Source of the DNA: Candidatus Colimonas fimequi
GTDB lineage: Bacteria > Bacillota > Clostridia > Peptostreptococcales > Anaerovoracaceae
Direction of reading: 5' to 3'
DNA length: 6,747 nucleotides
Assembly: GCA_018065295.1 (NCBI GenBank)
Contig: JAGHTQ010000084.1
Span: 1 to 6,747, forward strand
Each line of letters opens with the position of its first letter. Positions within the stretch are counted from its first letter, which is position 1. The notes below the pieces were generated by a model, which worked only from the letters and a program-made list of their open reading frames with translations, was not told where the DNA came from and did not search any database. The position numbers and the translations under genes were made by a program. Below, piece after piece: positions 5,350 through 6,747 of the stretch.

Positions 5350-6747
5350 ATGAAGAAGATACTTAGCGGTAACGAAGCTGTTGCATACGGTGCACTGGCT
5401 GCAGGCGTTAAGGTAGTAAGTGGCTACCCAGGAACACCATCAACAGAAGTTATCGAAACATTACTCGAAATGGACCTTCCAGGTACACACGTAGAGTGGA
5501 GTACTAACGAGAAGGTAGGATTCGAAATCGCTGCAGGTGCTGCATACGCAGGACACAGAGCAATGACAACAATGAAGATGTCAGGTCTGAATGTTTGTTA
5601 CGATTCACTGATCGGTATCGCTTACTCAGGCGTTAACGGCGGTCTGGTTGTTTTCGTAGCTGACGATCCTGGTGTAGACGCTGGTATGTGTGAACAGGAC
5701 ACTAGAGGCTTCGCTATCATGAGTGATATGCCAATGCTGGAGCCAGGTTCACTTCAGGAAATCTACGACATGACTAAGCATGCATTCGAGATGGCAGAAG
5801 AGATCAAAGGTCCTGTATTCTTAAGACTGGTAACTAACAACTCACAGTCAATGGGCGTTGTTGAAATCGACGAGAGAGTGCTCCCAGCTGAGAGCGCACC
5901 AATGCCACCATTTGATCCTGCTAAGTACACTAAGGCAGGCGCAGAAATCTGCATGGTACAGCACCAGTCACTTCTTGACAGACTGGATGCAGCTGAAGCT
6001 TATACAGTAAGAGAGAAGTTAAACAAGATGCAGCTTAAGGGCTCATTCGGTATCATCTCAGTTGGTATCGCTAAGGGATATGTTCAGGAAGCTTTCGAGA
6101 ACCTGACAGCTTACGGTATCGACACAACAGATATCTCAACTCTGGAACTCTTCGGTACAATGCCATATTCACATGAAGATCTGATGACATTCATGAAGCA
6201 CTGCGACAAGATTCTGGTTGTTGAAGAACTGGAACCACACATTGAGAGACAGTGCTGCGTAATGGCACACACTAATAAGATTGACGTAGAAATCATCGGT
6301 AAGCTGGATCGTACTTTCAGCCGCATTGGCCAGTACGAAGCTCTCATGGTAGAGAATGCAATCCGTAAGATTAAGGGAATCGAAGCAAGAGAAGTTAAGC
6401 TTGAGAGCGATCCTCTGGCACTTTGCGCTAAGAGACCAATCGACTTCTGCGCTGGATGCCCACACAGAGGCACTTACGTAGGTATGGAGATGGGCCTCAA
6501 CGCATGTGGTCTCAAGAAGGAACAGGCATTCATCACTGGTGATATCGGATGTACTATTTTGGGAAGCTGCCCTCCATACAACATCCTTTGGACAGAACTG
6601 GCAATGGGCGCTAGCATTCCGCTTGCACAGGGTGTTGCTCACAGTAACATTCCTGCACCAGTATTCGCAACTATCGGCGACTCAACATTCTTCCACGCAG
6701 GTCTTCCTGGTCTTGCTAACATGCTCCAGCATAACGTTAACATGACA
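5350..6747 (+). CDS. iorA: Indolepyruvate:ferredoxin oxidoreductase, alpha subunit (3' end outside window)
   Basis: IorA, with the smaller IorB, oxidatively decarboxylates aryl-pyruvates (indolepyruvate, phenylpyruvate, hydroxyphenylpyruvate) to aryl-acyl-CoA and CO2 and reduces ferredoxin; it is an oxygen-sensitive cytoplasmic complex of anaerobes. The frame is open from ATG 5350 to the window edge, 466 residues with no stop. The N-terminal pyruvate-oxidoreductase domain begins LSGNEAVAYGALAAGVKVVSGYPGTPSTE, followed by VEWSTNEKVGFEIAAGAAYAG, TMKMSGLNV and VADDPGVDAGMCEQDTR, all typical of IorA. The thiamine-diphosphate domain follows with CAGCPHRGTY (367-376), GDIGC (397-401) and GDSTFFHAGLPGLANML (443-459). 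The rest of the TPP motif and the C-terminal [4Fe-4S] ferredoxin domain (whole proteins are about 580-620 residues) should lie beyond the edge; this is truncation by the window, not a broken gene. Lysine is AAG in 22 of 23 positions, suggesting high expression. iorB is expected next. Confidence 0.95.
   Translation, partial: MKKILSGNEAVAYGALAAGVKVVSGYPGTPSTEVIETLLEMDLPGTHVEWSTNEKVGFEIAAGAAYAGHRAMTTMKMSGLNVCYDSLIGIAYSGVNGGLVVFVADDPGVDAGMCEQDTRGFAIMSDMPMLEPGSLQEIYDMTKHAFEMAEEIKGPVFLRLVTNNSQSMGVVEIDERVLPAESAPMPPFDPAKYTKAGAEICMVQHQSLLDRLDAAEAYTVREKLNKMQLKGSFGIISVGIAKGYVQEAFENLTAYGIDTTDISTLELFGTMPYSHEDLMTFMKHCDKILVVEELEPHIERQCCVMAHTNKIDVEIIGKLDRTFSRIGQYEALMVENAIRKIKGIEAREVKLESDPLALCAKRPIDFCAGCPHRGTYVGMEMGLNACGLKKEQAFITGDIGCTILGSCPPYNILWTELAMGASIPLAQGVAHSNIPAPVFATIGDSTFFHAGLPGLANMLQHNVNMT

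Noticed and set aside
6111..6642. Minus-strand open frames of 120 and 157 codons opposite iorA
   Set aside because: The plus strand encodes unmistakable IorA motifs here. The strong codon bias of iorA produces few stops on the other strand, and the products look random.
6506..6745. Plus-strand 79-codon frame near the right edge
   Set aside because: It overlaps the TPP-binding region of iorA in another frame and has no family signature.
1..6747. Mobile element, CRISPR, toxin-antitoxin or defence system
   Set aside because: No transposase, integrase, terminal inverted repeats, regular spaced repeats, tRNA gene or defence-family motifs were seen; all sizeable genes are metabolic, housekeeping or membrane functions.

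Overview
This is a stretch of ordinary bacterial chromosome, most likely from an anaerobic Firmicute of the class Clostridia. The evidence is strong GAGAGG/GGAG-type ribosome sites, sigma-70-like promoters with TATAAT boxes, compact intrinsic terminators, AGA as a common arginine codon, and an oxygen-sensitive ferredoxin-linked 2-oxoacid oxidoreductase (IorA). An amino-acid-fermenting relative of Mogibacterium/Anaerovoracaceae would fit, but that finer placement is a guess from gene content.

Layout from left to right: (1) the 3' end of what looks like a TetR-family regulator (1-180), followed 2 bases later by a conserved four-helix membrane protein of unknown function (183-677). A 10-bp bulged hairpin and a doubtful 41-codon ORF follow. 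(2) pyrE (884-1564), a self-contained unit with its own promoter and a perfect-palindrome terminator. (3) brnQ (1694-2977), a branched-chain amino acid:cation symporter with an extended -10 promoter. It converges on (4) miaA (3014-3904, minus strand), a tRNA dimethylallyltransferase; the two share a bidirectional terminator. (5) A divergent intergenic region (3905-4127) with promoters pointing both ways and several AT-rich inverted repeats. (6) A class I/II PLP aminotransferase (4128-5318) and, 31 bases later, iorA (5350 to beyond the window), the alpha subunit of indolepyruvate:ferredoxin oxidoreductase.

The aminotransferase-iorA pair is the clearest functional unit. The aminotransferase can turn (probably aromatic) amino acids into 2-oxoacids, and IorA with an expected IorB decarboxylates these oxidatively to acyl-CoA while reducing ferredoxin. 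With BrnQ nearby, the area has an amino-acid-catabolism theme, although brnQ is a separate transcription unit. pyrE and miaA are housekeeping genes.

I found no phage, transposon, CRISPR, toxin-antitoxin, defence or RNA gene, and no strong sign of an undescribed system. The points most worth a second look are the unnamed TetR-linked membrane protein, the palindromes ahead of the aminotransferase operon, the direct repeat at the brnQ promoter, and the strong AAG lysine bias of pyrE and iorA.
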